From Pseudomonas sp. UBA5706 (GTDB taxonomy: Bacteria > Pseudomonadota > Gammaproteobacteria > Pseudomonadales > Pseudomonadaceae): a DNA stretch of 64,000 nucleotides. The notes below the pieces were generated by a model. That model worked only from the letters and a program-made list of their open reading frames with translations. It was not told the DNA's origin and made no database searches. The DNA is taken from positions 1 through 64,000 of the forward strand of contig NZ_DIHC01000038.1 in the NCBI RefSeq assembly GCF_002419965.1, written 5' to 3'. The position numbers and the translations under genes were made by a program. How positions within the stretch are numbered: the first letter of the stretch is position 1; each line of letters begins with the position of its first letter. This document shows, piece by piece, positions 9,211-18,313 of this stretch.

Positions 9211-9250
9211 TAACCCCATGCCTAAACGGCCTAACACCTGCCTATAAAAA
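9211..9250 (+). promoter_or_regulatory. Conserved promoter module, copy 1
   Basis: Forty bases ending in CCTATAAAAA, 55 bases before the ATG at 9305. It aligns without gaps to 12318-12357 in front of the second receptor, with TAACC, CATGC, AACG, CTAA and CTATAAAAA matching at identical spacing (about 29 of 40 positions). The TATAAA could be a -10 element; the conserved upstream blocks could be a sigma or activator contact site. A partial match (CTCTATAAA) also occurs near 9107-9115. Confidence 0.55.
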
Positions 9251-9304
9251 GACTTGGCCAGTTGCTCAATCCCATCAACTGACAACGACGATGGGAACAC
9301 CGCA

Positions 9305-12262
9305 ATGCAACTCAAACGCTCTTGTCGCCCTTCGCTGGCGACCCTCTCCCTGGCCGTTGGCGTGGGCGCCTTCGCAATCAGCGCATGGGCACAACCTGTA
9401 ACCTCGGCTGCGGCGCCGGCCGTGGGCGAGCGCACACTGACCTTCGACATTGCCCAAGGCTCGCTGGACCAGGTGCTGCTGAGTATTTCGCGCAACAGCG
9501 GCTCGACCATTTCCTTCCAGCAGACCCTGGTACAGGGCTTGGTCAGCGGGCCGATTCGAGGGCAACTGACAGCAGGCCAGGCGCTGCTGTTGGCACTGCG
9601 TGGAACGGGGCTGCAAGCAGCGCCAAATGCCGCTGGCGGCTGGATCCTGCAACCGGCAGCCGTTGCGCCTGCGGCCACTGTCAGACCGGCTGTTCACGCT
9701 CAAGTATCAGCCGCTAAGGTCCCCGGCGATGTCGCGCTGGAGAAAGTTACCGTCACCGGCTCACGCATTCCTCGCGCACAGGTCGAAGGGCCGTCGCCGG
9801 TAAACGTGATCACCGGGCAGGAAATCGAAGCTCGCGGGTATCGCAATGTCTACGACGCCATCGCCTCGCAGACCCAGAACACCGGCATGACCCAGGGCGA
9901 GGACTACGGCAACACGTTTCAGCCAGCCGCCAGTGCGCTCAACCTACGGGGCCTGGGGCCCAATCACACGCTGGTGCTGATCAACGGCCGCCGTGTCGCC
10001 GACTACCCGACGGCCTACGATGGCAGCGTCAACTTCACCAACCTGGCGAACATTCCGTCGATGATGATCGACCGGATCGAGATCCTCAGCAGCGGCGCGT
10101 CGGCGATCTATGGCTCCGATGCCATTGCCGGGGTGGTGAACATCATCCTCAAGGACAAGACCAGTGGCGTGGACGTCAACCTGCGGGGCGGCTACACCGA
10201 GCGCGGTGGTGGCGACAACCAGCGGTTGCAGATTACCGGTGGCGACAGCTGGGGCGACTTCGACGGGATTTTCGGGCTGGAGCTGACCAAGCGGCAGCCG
10301 ATCTGGGCAGACCAGCGTGGGTTCATGAACGATGGCGCGGCCAAGGACGTCGGCTATCGCCGCAACCTGGACACCGGCGGGTATTTGGGACCGGGTTGCG
10401 GCGCCTATGGCGGTATCTACAACGGCAAACTCGGTGGCAGTGGTAATCGCTGCATGACCAATCAGTCCTACAACGGCTATTGGACGCTGCAGGCACAAAA
10501 GGAAAACGACGACGGCTACACCCGGGGCACCTGGCATTTCAGTGACACGGGCAAGGTGTTCGCCGACCTGATGTTCGGTTTCGATCACACCCAGAACAAC
10601 ACCCGCGGCCCGAGCTTCACCTCGCCCGATTTCATCAATCAGAACAGCGGCAATCTGGAGCGCTGGTATAGAGGGTTCGCCAGTGAGGAAATCGGCGGCA
10701 AGACCAGCAACAACAGCAAATGGCGTGAGGTGTCCTGGACCGGCACCCTCGGCCTGGAGAACAAGTTTGCCAACAGCGACTGGGGTTACCAGCTGTCGGC
10801 CAACCGCTCGGAATACACCAGCACACGGACCACACGCTATACCCCGCTGAGCAGTATTCGAGATTACTTCCTCGGGCCTCAACTGGGCACTCAGGATGGC
10901 TACCCGGTGTTTGCCCCGGATGAGTCGCGCCTTGACCAGCCGCTGACCGAAGACCAGTGGCGGCAGTTTCGCGGCAACCTGACCCAGCGCAGCAAGTCGG
11001 TGTCGCAAACCTTCAGCGCCGGGGTCAATGGCGACCTGTTCGAGCTGCCGGCGGGGCCGGTAGGTTTCGCTGGAATCGCCGAAGTGGGCAGGCAGTCGTA
11101 TCACATCGATGTCGACGACCAGCTCAATGACGGCTCGTTCTACAACACCACGCCGGCCTCAAACTCCGGTGGCTCGCGGGATCGTTATGCGGCGGGCGGC
11201 GAATTCAGCATTCCGGTAACCGACACCCTGCTGGCCTCTGCGGCAGGCCGTTGGGATCAGTACAAGTTCAGTGGCAGGACCGAACAGCAGAATACCTACA
11301 ACCTTGGCCTGGAATGGCGCCCGGTCAACAGCCTGTTGGTGCGTGGCAGTTACGGCACCAGCTTCCGCGCCCCCGACCTCAACTACCTGTATCAGGCGGA
11401 CACCAATGGCTATGACCCGGCCCAGGTCGACTACTACGGGTGCAGCAAGGGCATCGATGGCGCCTGTGATCGTGGCCGGGTCGATTACACCCAGAGCGGC
11501 ACCCCTGATCTGAAATCCGAACGCGGCAAGTCCTGGACCTATGGTTTCGTCTGGTCGCCATCGCATCAGTTCGATTTCTCCGCCGACTTCTGGCGAGTCG
11601 AGATCAGTGATCTGCTGACCACCGTCGATCTCAATCGCCTGTTGCAACAGGAGAACGAGTGCCGCAACGGTCAGCTCGATGCGAGCACCTGCCAGGACGT
11701 TCTGGCGCGTATCCAGCGTAATGCCAGCACCGCTGCGGTCGATCCGAACAAGCTGCAACGGGTGCAGGTCAATGCGATCAACGCCGCCAGTGAACGTGTC
11801 AGCGGCCTGGACCTCAAGAGCAACATTCGCTGGGGCGCCGGGCAGTACGGCGCCTTTAGTTCGCAGATCGGCTACAGCACGGTGCTGTCCCATTACTACA
11901 AGGAATCCGATGACGCCCAGACGCAAAACCTGCGCAGCAGCAACAGCAATTACGATTGGCGCAGCAAGGTCAACGCCAGCCTTACCTGGGACTACCAGCG
12001 TCTGAGCACAACCCTGGCCGGTATTCGCTACGGCAGCGTGACCAATGCCGCCGGTGACGGGCGCCTCTCGCCCTGGACCACCTTCAACGCCAGCGCGCGA
12101 TACAAGGTCAACGACAAGGCCAGTGTCGGGCTGACCGTCAATAACGTGCTCAATCAGGTGAAGAAGGATGACTCCGCAGGTTGGCCTTACTATCCCACTG
12201 GCAATTACGACCCCTATGGGCGGCAGGTCTGGCTGGACGTGAGCTACCACTTCGGTGGCTGA
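9305..12262 (+). CDS. STN-containing TonB-dependent receptor 1
   Basis: A 985-residue outer-membrane receptor: signal peptide 1-29, secretin/TonB N-terminal (STN) signalling domain at about 45-117, TonB box and linker at about 146-155 (KVTVTGSRIPR), plug (LNLRGLG, LVLINGRR, YGSDAIAGVVNI) and a large barrel ending in YHFGG. Length and the TGSRI signature place it with the large Xanthomonas/Caulobacter-style receptors rather than with classical siderophore receptors. The start is ATG 9305 with GGGA upstream. Genomic context (ECF/FecR before, second receptor and YejABEF after) suggests import of a peptide or peptide-conjugated compound. Confidence 0.9.
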   Translation: MQLKRSCRPSLATLSLAVGVGAFAISAWAQPVTSAAAPAVGERTLTFDIAQGSLDQVLLSISRNSGSTISFQQTLVQGLVSGPIRGQLTAGQALLLALRGTGLQAAPNAAGGWILQPAAVAPAATVRPAVHAQVSAAKVPGDVALEKVTVTGSRIPRAQVEGPSPVNVITGQEIEARGYRNVYDAIASQTQNTGMTQGEDYGNTFQPAASALNLRGLGPNHTLVLINGRRVADYPTAYDGSVNFTNLANIPSMMIDRIEILSSGASAIYGSDAIAGVVNIILKDKTSGVDVNLRGGYTERGGGDNQRLQITGGDSWGDFDGIFGLELTKRQPIWADQRGFMNDGAAKDVGYRRNLDTGGYLGPGCGAYGGIYNGKLGGSGNRCMTNQSYNGYWTLQAQKENDDGYTRGTWHFSDTGKVFADLMFGFDHTQNNTRGPSFTSPDFINQNSGNLERWYRGFASEEIGGKTSNNSKWREVSWTGTLGLENKFANSDWGYQLSANRSEYTSTRTTRYTPLSSIRDYFLGPQLGTQDGYPVFAPDESRLDQPLTEDQWRQFRGNLTQRSKSVSQTFSAGVNGDLFELPAGPVGFAGIAEVGRQSYHIDVDDQLNDGSFYNTTPASNSGGSRDRYAAGGEFSIPVTDTLLASAAGRWDQYKFSGRTEQQNTYNLGLEWRPVNSLLVRGSYGTSFRAPDLNYLYQADTNGYDPAQVDYYGCSKGIDGACDRGRVDYTQSGTPDLKSERGKSWTYGFVWSPSHQFDFSADFWRVEISDLLTTVDLNRLLQQENECRNGQLDASTCQDVLARIQRNASTAAVDPNKLQRVQVNAINAASERVSGLDLKSNIRWGAGQYGAFSSQIGYSTVLSHYYKESDDAQTQNLRSSNSNYDWRSKVNASLTWDYQRLSTTLAGIRYGSVTNAAGDGRLSPWTTFNASARYKVNDKASVGLTVNNVLNQVKKDDSAGWPYYPTGNYDPYGRQVWLDVSYHFGG

Positions 12263-12281
12263 CCGTTGCTGCCTCGGCAGG

Positions 12282-12309
12282 CGATGCGCGGGATGCAGGC
12301 CGCGCATCG
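12282..12309 (+). terminator. Hairpin between the two receptor genes
   Basis: A perfect 9-bp stem (CGATGCGCG with CGCGCATCG) and a 10-base loop, 20 bases after receptor 1. No U-tract follows, so it may act as an mRNA end-stabiliser or weak terminator rather than a strong intrinsic terminator. It immediately precedes the second promoter module. Confidence 0.45.
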
Positions 12310-12317
12310 GGTAGGCA

Positions 12318-12357
12318 TAACCTCATGCGTTAACGATCTAATCGCGCTCTATAAAAA
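12318..12357 (+). promoter_or_regulatory. Conserved promoter module, copy 2
   Basis: Counterpart of 9211-9250, located 66 bases before the second receptor start. TAACC, CATGC, AACG, CTAA and CTATAAAAA are shared at the same spacing. The duplication implies that the second receptor has its own start site and is controlled together with the first. Confidence 0.55.
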
Positions 12358-12422
12358 TCCCGCGTCCGGCGCACAACCCTGCATACACCAGCCCATCAGC
12401 AGGACAGGGAGCCCGCGACGCG

Positions 12423-15335
12423 ATGCGAACATCCAGAACGTTATCCAGCCATTTTGCGCTGAGCCCATTTGCACTGACTTTTGCCGCCACGGTGGCCACC
12501 AGCGCCAGTGCCAGCAGCTTCGATATTCCTGCAGGCCCGCTGGACCAGACCTTGCTGAGCATCTCGCAGCAGAGTGGCAAGGCCATCTCCTTCGAGCAAT
12601 CACTGATCCGTGGCCACACTGCGCCGGCGATCAAGGGCGAACTCAGCTCTAACCAGGCATTGCAACTCGCCCTGCAAGGCACTGGGGTGCAGGAAACCGA
12701 GCAGGGCAACGACATTGTTCTGAGCGCCGCTCCTTCAACGACAGCCGAAACCGTGCAAGCCGGGGTCGAAAGCCCGTCCATCACGCCCCAGCTACAGCGC
12801 ATTGAAGTCACCGGCAGTGCTATCCGCCGTGTCGATGCGGAGACCGCCGTTCCGGTGACGATCCTGCGAACCGAGGAGCTGAGAAAACAGGGTGTCACGT
12901 CTACCGAGCAGTTGATCAACCGCATTTCGGCGAACCAGTCTTCGGTTGGCGGCGGTCGTTCTGTCGGTTCAACCAGCGGCGGTGCTTCATTTGCGGACCT
13001 GCGCGGCATCGGCGCCAACAAGACTTTGGTACTGCTTAACGGCCGTCGCCTGAGCAACAACGCCACGAGCACCAGCGCCGGCTCGGGCGTGGACCTGAAC
13101 ACCATTCCGTTCGCGGCGATCGATCGCGTGGAAGTGCTGCGTGATGGCGCGTCGGCGCTGTACGGCACCGACGCCATCGGCGGCGTTATCAACTTCATCA
13201 CCAAAAAGAGTGTCACTGAAGGGCAGCTGTCCGCAGGCGGCAGCACGCCGACCCATGCCGGTGGTGGTGATACCAGCAACTTCAGCGGGAGCTGGGGATT
13301 CGGCGATCTGGACAACGACCGTTTCAACGTCTTCGGCGTGATCAGCCACGACAAACAGCAAAGCCTAAAAGCCAGGGACCGCGACTACACCTACAACTAT
13401 CAGCCGGGCAGGGGGCTGGATTACTCATCCGGTACTGCTTCACCGGCTAACTGGAGCCAGGGCGGGAACGCCACCAACCCGCTGGCCGCGTCCGGCTGTA
13501 ACAGCCCGGGTCTGATTCTGCGCAACGGCATCTGTCGCCAGTCGGTCTGGAGCTACCTGGACCTGGTGCCCGAAACCGAGAAGACTTCTTTCTTCGGCAA
13601 GGCCACCGGCAAGCTGGCGGAGGATCACAACCTCAGTCTGGAATACTTCTGGGCGCGTAACGAAAACCGCACGCAGATCGGCCCGGGCTTGCTGACCGGG
13701 TTACAGGTCAATCCCGGCACGGCGTTCTATCCCGGCAACGGCATTACGCCGGGGCCTGCCAACTTTGCCCTCGATCCCGGCCAGCCGGTGGACGTGAACT
13801 GGCGAGAAAGCGAAGTCGGTGCCCGCAGGCATGAGGACGACAACGTCAACCAAAGGATCCTGCTGACCTTCGATGGCGTGGTCGCCGGTTGGGATTACAA
13901 CATCGGCGCCGGCTATAACCAGAGCAAGGTGACCAACACCATCCTCAGCGGTTATGTGGACGACCGCGCCGTAGCAGACGGCATCGCCAATGGCGTGATC
14001 AATCCGTTTGGCGCTCAATCGGCTGCAGGCGCTGCATTGCTGGCGGCAAACAATATCGACGGCGATTATGGCGTCGCCGTTGGCCGTGTGAAGAGTATCG
14101 ACGGGCGAGCCAGCCGCGACATCGGCGACTGGTTCGGTGCCGGTCCCGCAGCCCTCGCTTTGGGCGGCGAATACCGTAAGGAAGAATTCCACCAGGACTT
14201 TTCCGCTTGGGATGCCAACATCCAGAGCCTGGGCGTCGATCCGGCGGCTGCGGTATCTGGCGACCGCTCGGTGCAGGCCGAGTACGCCGAACTCAACGTG
14301 CCAGTGCTCGACAGCCTCGAACTGTCCGCTGCCGTGCGCCACGACAAATACAGCGATTTCGGCAGCACCACCAACCCGAAATACTCGTTCCGCTTCCAGC
14401 CATTCAAGCAGTTGGTGGTTCGCGGCGCCTACAGCGAAGGCTTCCGCGCGCCGTCGCTTTACGAGTTGTACAACCCGGTCTCGACCGGCTTCACCGTTGC
14501 CAACTACAACGACCCGCGCCTGTGCAGCGGTGGCTCGCCAGCCAACGGCGGGATCGCCAACCGCGACTGTTCGCAGCAGTTTTTCAACCAGACCGGCGGC
14601 AACACCGACCTCAAGCCTGAGACCGCGCGCAACGTTACCCTTGGTTTTGTCTATCAGCCGGTCAACAACCTGTCCCTGGGGCTGGACTTCTGGTGGATCA
14701 AGATCGCCAACCAGATCTCCGAATTTCCCGAAAACGCTGTGTTCGAACAGCCGGACCTGTACCCGGATCGCATCGTGCGCAAGCCCGATGGCTCGATCGA
14801 TCACATCATCACGGGGCTGGCCAACCTGGGCAAGGTCAAGACCAGCGGCGTGGATGTAAGCTTCGACTACCGCTTCCCCGAAACCGCGCTGGGCCAGTTC
14901 GGCACCAATCTGCAAGGCACCTACGTCACCCGCTACGACTATCAGCAAGACCTGGGCGGCGCGTACATCGACAAGCTGGGCGACTACCGCGGCGGCACCT
15001 TTTCCTCAGCCGGTGCGGTCACGCGCTGGCGCCACAACCTCAATGGCACCTGGGCCAAGGGCCCATTGGGCGCGACGCTGACCAACCGTTTCCTCAGTGG
15101 CTACAACGACGACGATCGCTCCACCCACGGCAAGGTCGGCTCATGGAACGTCTGGGACCTGGCCGGCACGTACACCTGGCGCCAGACCGCGCAGGTCACT
15201 GTGGGCGTGCAGAACCTGTTCGACCGTGAGCCACCGTTCAGCAACCAGACCTCGACCTTCCAGAGCGGCTACGACCCACGCTATTCGGACCCCTTCGGAC
15301 GCACGCTGTACACCCGTCTTTCCTACAACTTCTGA
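12423..15335 (+). CDS. STN-containing TonB-dependent receptor 2
   Basis: A 970-residue paralogue of the preceding receptor. Signal peptide 1-30, STN domain at about 33-102, TonB box at about 126-130 (RIEVTGSAIRR), plug (FADLRGIGANKTLVLLNGRR, YGTDAIGGVINFITKK) and a barrel ending in YNF. The STN domain closely follows that of receptor 1 (the LDQ-LLSIS and QAL-LAL-GTG patterns), which suggests both dock on the same FecR. The barrel regions differ, so ligands may differ. ATG 12423 has GGGAG about 13 bases upstream, slightly far. Confidence 0.9.
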   Translation: MRTSRTLSSHFALSPFALTFAATVATSASASSFDIPAGPLDQTLLSISQQSGKAISFEQSLIRGHTAPAIKGELSSNQALQLALQGTGVQETEQGNDIVLSAAPSTTAETVQAGVESPSITPQLQRIEVTGSAIRRVDAETAVPVTILRTEELRKQGVTSTEQLINRISANQSSVGGGRSVGSTSGGASFADLRGIGANKTLVLLNGRRLSNNATSTSAGSGVDLNTIPFAAIDRVEVLRDGASALYGTDAIGGVINFITKKSVTEGQLSAGGSTPTHAGGGDTSNFSGSWGFGDLDNDRFNVFGVISHDKQQSLKARDRDYTYNYQPGRGLDYSSGTASPANWSQGGNATNPLAASGCNSPGLILRNGICRQSVWSYLDLVPETEKTSFFGKATGKLAEDHNLSLEYFWARNENRTQIGPGLLTGLQVNPGTAFYPGNGITPGPANFALDPGQPVDVNWRESEVGARRHEDDNVNQRILLTFDGVVAGWDYNIGAGYNQSKVTNTILSGYVDDRAVADGIANGVINPFGAQSAAGAALLAANNIDGDYGVAVGRVKSIDGRASRDIGDWFGAGPAALALGGEYRKEEFHQDFSAWDANIQSLGVDPAAAVSGDRSVQAEYAELNVPVLDSLELSAAVRHDKYSDFGSTTNPKYSFRFQPFKQLVVRGAYSEGFRAPSLYELYNPVSTGFTVANYNDPRLCSGGSPANGGIANRDCSQQFFNQTGGNTDLKPETARNVTLGFVYQPVNNLSLGLDFWWIKIANQISEFPENAVFEQPDLYPDRIVRKPDGSIDHIITGLANLGKVKTSGVDVSFDYRFPETALGQFGTNLQGTYVTRYDYQQDLGGAYIDKLGDYRGGTFSSAGAVTRWRHNLNGTWAKGPLGATLTNRFLSGYNDDDRSTHGKVGSWNVWDLAGTYTWRQTAQVTVGVQNLFDREPPFSNQTSTFQSGYDPRYSDPFGRTLYTRLSYNF

Positions 15336-15343
15336 TGACCTGC

Positions 15344-15367
15344 GTCAGCGCTTGCGAGGGCGCTGAC
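15344..15367 (+). terminator. Hairpin between receptor 2 and the ABC importer
   Basis: A perfect 8-bp stem GTCAGCGC / GCGCTGAC around loop TTGCGAGG, starting 9 bases after the receptor stop and 42 bases before the binding-protein start. No U-tract is present. Placed inside a probable operon, it could lower expression of the importer relative to the receptor or protect the receptor mRNA end. Confidence 0.45.
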
Positions 15368-15408
15368 ACTTCGCGCGTTGCGTGCTGCCGCAGAGGAGTC
15401 TTGTTTCA

Positions 15409-17262
15409 ATGCTGTATCGATTGATGCTGTTCGCCGTTCTGTCGGCCTGCTGGTCGTCTTCGCCAATGGCGCGGCCTGTTCACGCCTTGACGGTCTACGG
15501 TGAGGCGCCGAAATACCCTGAGAACTTCAGGCACTTTGATTACGTGAATCCCGACGCGCCGAAGGGTGGGAGCTTTCGCCGTTCTTCGATGGAAGACGGC
15601 CAGTTCGATCATTTGATCCCCTATGTCGACAAAGGCACCGGGGTGACCCAGATTCAAGGCTGGCTTTACAGCCCGCTTGCCTATCGCTCGCAGGATGAAC
15701 CCTACACGGTGTATGGCCTGGTGGCGCAGGCCATGGAGCTGGCACCGGACCGCAGCTGGCTGCGTTTTTATCTCAACCCGAACGCGCGTTTCGCGGATGG
15801 CAAATTCATCACCGCGCAAGATGTGCGCTTCACCTTCGAGCTGCTGAGAACCCAGGGCAGCCTCAGCTATCGTCAGCGTTTCGCCGATGTCGATCAGGTG
15901 CTGGTGGAGTCTGCGAGTCAGGTTCGGTTCACCTTCAAAACCGCCGATAACCGTACCTTGCCGCTGGACATCGCCTCGCTGCCGGTGCTGCCGGAACATT
16001 GGTGGCGCGAGCGTCACTTTGCCAACGGCGGCGGTTTCGAGGCGCCGCTGGGCAGCGGTCCTTACCGGATCAGCGCGGTGGACAACGGGCGCAGCGTGAC
16101 CTTCGAGCGGGTCAAGGACTGGTGGGGCCGCGACCTTGCCGTGAGCCGCGGCCTGTATAACTTCGACACCCTGCGCCTGGAGTTCTTTGGCGACACCGAC
16201 GTGTCCAGGCAGCTGCTGCGTGCGCAGGGCTATGACTTCAATCGGGAGTTTTCGGCGACCAGTTTCATGATCGGCTATGGCGGGGACGCGTTGAGCGATG
16301 GTCGCCTGCAACGTGAGCACCTGGCACCCCACGCGGTGCAGGGTACTCAGGGGTTCGTCTTCAACCTGAAAAAGCCGCTGTTTCAGGACCGCCGCGTGCG
16401 AGAGGCGCTGAGCCTGCTCTGGGATTTCAACTGGAGCAACCGGCAGATGATGCATGGCATGTACCTGCGTCAGCGCAGTTTCTTTTCCCGCAGCGAGCTG
16501 GCGGCCACTGCGCTGCCTGATGCACAGGAGCGGGCGATTCTGGAGCCGCTGCGCGGCAGCATCCCCGACGCGGTGTTCGACCAGGTTTACCAAGCGCCGG
16601 AGACCGACGGCAGCGGTCACGTTCGCCCCCAGCAGTTGCAGGCATTGAAACTGCTTGAACAGGCTGGCTGGAAGCCTCAGGGCGACCGGTTGGTCAATGC
16701 CCGGGGTGAGCCGCTGCGCTTCACCTTCCTCAGCAATCAGAAGGGCTTCGAGCGCCTGCTGTTGCCGTACAAGCGCAATCTGGCACAGATCGGTATCGGC
16801 TTCGAGATTCGCATGATCGACTCGGCGCAATACGCTAACCGCGTACGCGCCCGGGACTACGACATGATCGTCAACGGCTATCCGGTCAGCCCGTCGCCGG
16901 GGCGTGAACTGACCAACTTCTTTGGCTCAGAAGGAGCGGACGATCCGGGCTCCAACAATTACATGTCACTGAAAAACCCGGCGGTGGACAGGTTGATCGA
17001 CGGTCTGGTACGGGCCAACGACCGCCCGACGATGATGCGCTACGCCCACGCCCTGGATCGCGTCCTGCAGTGGGGCTACTACTGGATCCCCAATTACTAC
17101 CCGCCCGGGTCGTCATCGGTCTGGTGGAACCGCTTCGCACGTCCGCCCGTCGCGCCCCTGAACGATGTCGGCATCGACACCTGGTGGGAAATCAGCAAGA
17201 CACCATTGACCACCGTGCAGATGCGCGAAAAGACCGAGGTAAACACCCATGCTGGCCTATAG
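15409..17262 (+). CDS. yejA: Peptide ABC transporter substrate-binding protein, YejA-like
   Basis: A 617-residue periplasmic binding protein of solute-binding family 5. It has a signal peptide (about 1-25), then the YejA-type opening LTVYGEAPKYPENFRHFDYVNP, DAPKGGSFR and the central VRFTFELL. YejA in enterobacteria binds microcin C and oligopeptides; the Pseudomonas relative NppA carries nucleoside-peptide antibiotics. The ATG at 15409 is favoured over a GTG at 15382 because AGAGGAGT lies 9 bases upstream. The gene overlaps yejB by 14 bases. Confidence 0.88.
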   Translation: MLYRLMLFAVLSACWSSSPMARPVHALTVYGEAPKYPENFRHFDYVNPDAPKGGSFRRSSMEDGQFDHLIPYVDKGTGVTQIQGWLYSPLAYRSQDEPYTVYGLVAQAMELAPDRSWLRFYLNPNARFADGKFITAQDVRFTFELLRTQGSLSYRQRFADVDQVLVESASQVRFTFKTADNRTLPLDIASLPVLPEHWWRERHFANGGGFEAPLGSGPYRISAVDNGRSVTFERVKDWWGRDLAVSRGLYNFDTLRLEFFGDTDVSRQLLRAQGYDFNREFSATSFMIGYGGDALSDGRLQREHLAPHAVQGTQGFVFNLKKPLFQDRRVREALSLLWDFNWSNRQMMHGMYLRQRSFFSRSELAATALPDAQERAILEPLRGSIPDAVFDQVYQAPETDGSGHVRPQQLQALKLLEQAGWKPQGDRLVNARGEPLRFTFLSNQKGFERLLLPYKRNLAQIGIGFEIRMIDSAQYANRVRARDYDMIVNGYPVSPSPGRELTNFFGSEGADDPGSNNYMSLKNPAVDRLIDGLVRANDRPTMMRYAHALDRVLQWGYYWIPNYYPPGSSSVWWNRFARPPVAPLNDVGIDTWWEISKTPLTTVQMREKTEVNTHAGL

Positions 17263-18313
17263 CGTGCGGCGCTTGCTGCTGATTCTGCCGACCTTGCTGT
17301 GTATTTTGCTGGTCAACTTTTTCATCGTGCAGGCAGCGCCCGGTGGCCCGGTCGAACAGGCCATCGCGCGCCTCCAGGGCATCGGCAATCAGGCGTCGCT
17401 GTCCGGAACGAGCGCTGAGACGGTCGGGCAGGGCTCCCGAACGGTGCGCGGGCTGGACCCGGTGCTGCTCGCCGATATCGAGCGTCAGTACGGTTTCGAC
17501 AAACCCATTGGCGAACGCCTGTGGCTGATGCTCAACAACTATGCGCGGCTGGATTTCGGCGACAGTTTTTTCCGCGGGGCCAAGGTCACTGACCTGATCC
17601 TCGACAAAATGCCGGTCACGCTGTCGCTCGGCTTCTGGGCCACGCTGATCAGCTACCTGGTGTCGATTCCGCTGGGGATACGCAAAGCGGTGCGCCATGG
17701 CAGTCGTTTCGATGTCTGGAGCAGTGCCGCGATCATCGTCGGCCATGCCTTGCCCGCCTTTCTGTTCGCGCTGCTGCTGATCGTGGTGTTTGGCGGGGGC
17801 AGTCTGCTCGACTGGTTTCCGGTGCGCGGGCTGGTGTCCGAGAATTTTGCCGAGCTGAGCTGGGCCGGCAAGGTCGTCGACTACTTCTGGCACTTGGTTC
17901 TGCCCGTGCTGGCGCTGGTGATCGGCAGCTTTGCGACGCTGACCATCCTCACCAAGAACAGCTTTCTTGACGAAATCAGCCGCCAATACGTCATCACCGC
18001 CAGGGCCAAGGGCTTCAACGAAAAGCAGGTGCTGCGTCGCCACGTGTTCCGCAACGCCATGCTGCTGATCGTGGCAGGTTTGCCCCAGGCGCTGATCGCC
18101 ATGCTGTTCGGGGGTTCATTGCTGATCGAGGTGATCTTCTCCCTCGACGGGTTGGGGCGGCTGAGTTACGAGGCTGCCGTGTCGCGGGATTATCCGGTGG
18201 TGTTCGGCACGCTGTTCATCTTCACGCTGTTCGGGCTGGTGATCAAATTGCTGGGTGATCTCTGCTATCAGCTGCTCGATCCGCGGCTGGATTTTTCGGC
18301 GAGGACAAACTGA
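17249..18313 (+). CDS. yejB: Peptide ABC transporter permease, YejB-like
   Basis: A 354-residue inner-membrane permease with about six membrane segments. The first is at 7-29 (LLLILPTLLCILLVNFFIV) and the binding-protein-dependent transport (EAA) loop is YVITARAKGFNEKQVLRRHV. The insert between the first two membrane segments is characteristic of the YejB subgroup. It starts inside the yejA coding end and ends on the first base of yejE's ATG (TGATG), so the genes are translationally coupled. Confidence 0.9.
   Translation: MLAYSVRRLLLILPTLLCILLVNFFIVQAAPGGPVEQAIARLQGIGNQASLSGTSAETVGQGSRTVRGLDPVLLADIERQYGFDKPIGERLWLMLNNYARLDFGDSFFRGAKVTDLILDKMPVTLSLGFWATLISYLVSIPLGIRKAVRHGSRFDVWSSAAIIVGHALPAFLFALLLIVVFGGGSLLDWFPVRGLVSENFAELSWAGKVVDYFWHLVLPVLALVIGSFATLTILTKNSFLDEISRQYVITARAKGFNEKQVLRRHVFRNAMLLIVAGLPQALIAMLFGGSLLIEVIFSLDGLGRLSYEAAVSRDYPVVFGTLFIFTLFGLVIKLLGDLCYQLLDPRLDFSARTN

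Noticed and set aside
9944..14948. Several minus-strand open frames of 380-415 codons opposite the two STN receptors
   Set aside because: All are mirrored by receptor coding sequence on the plus strand with strong family motifs; no ribosome sites or domains support them.
15406..16830. Minus-strand open frame of 474 codons opposite yejA
   Set aside because: Antisense to a recognised binding-protein gene; composition (His, Gln and Arg rich) is typical of a shadow frame.
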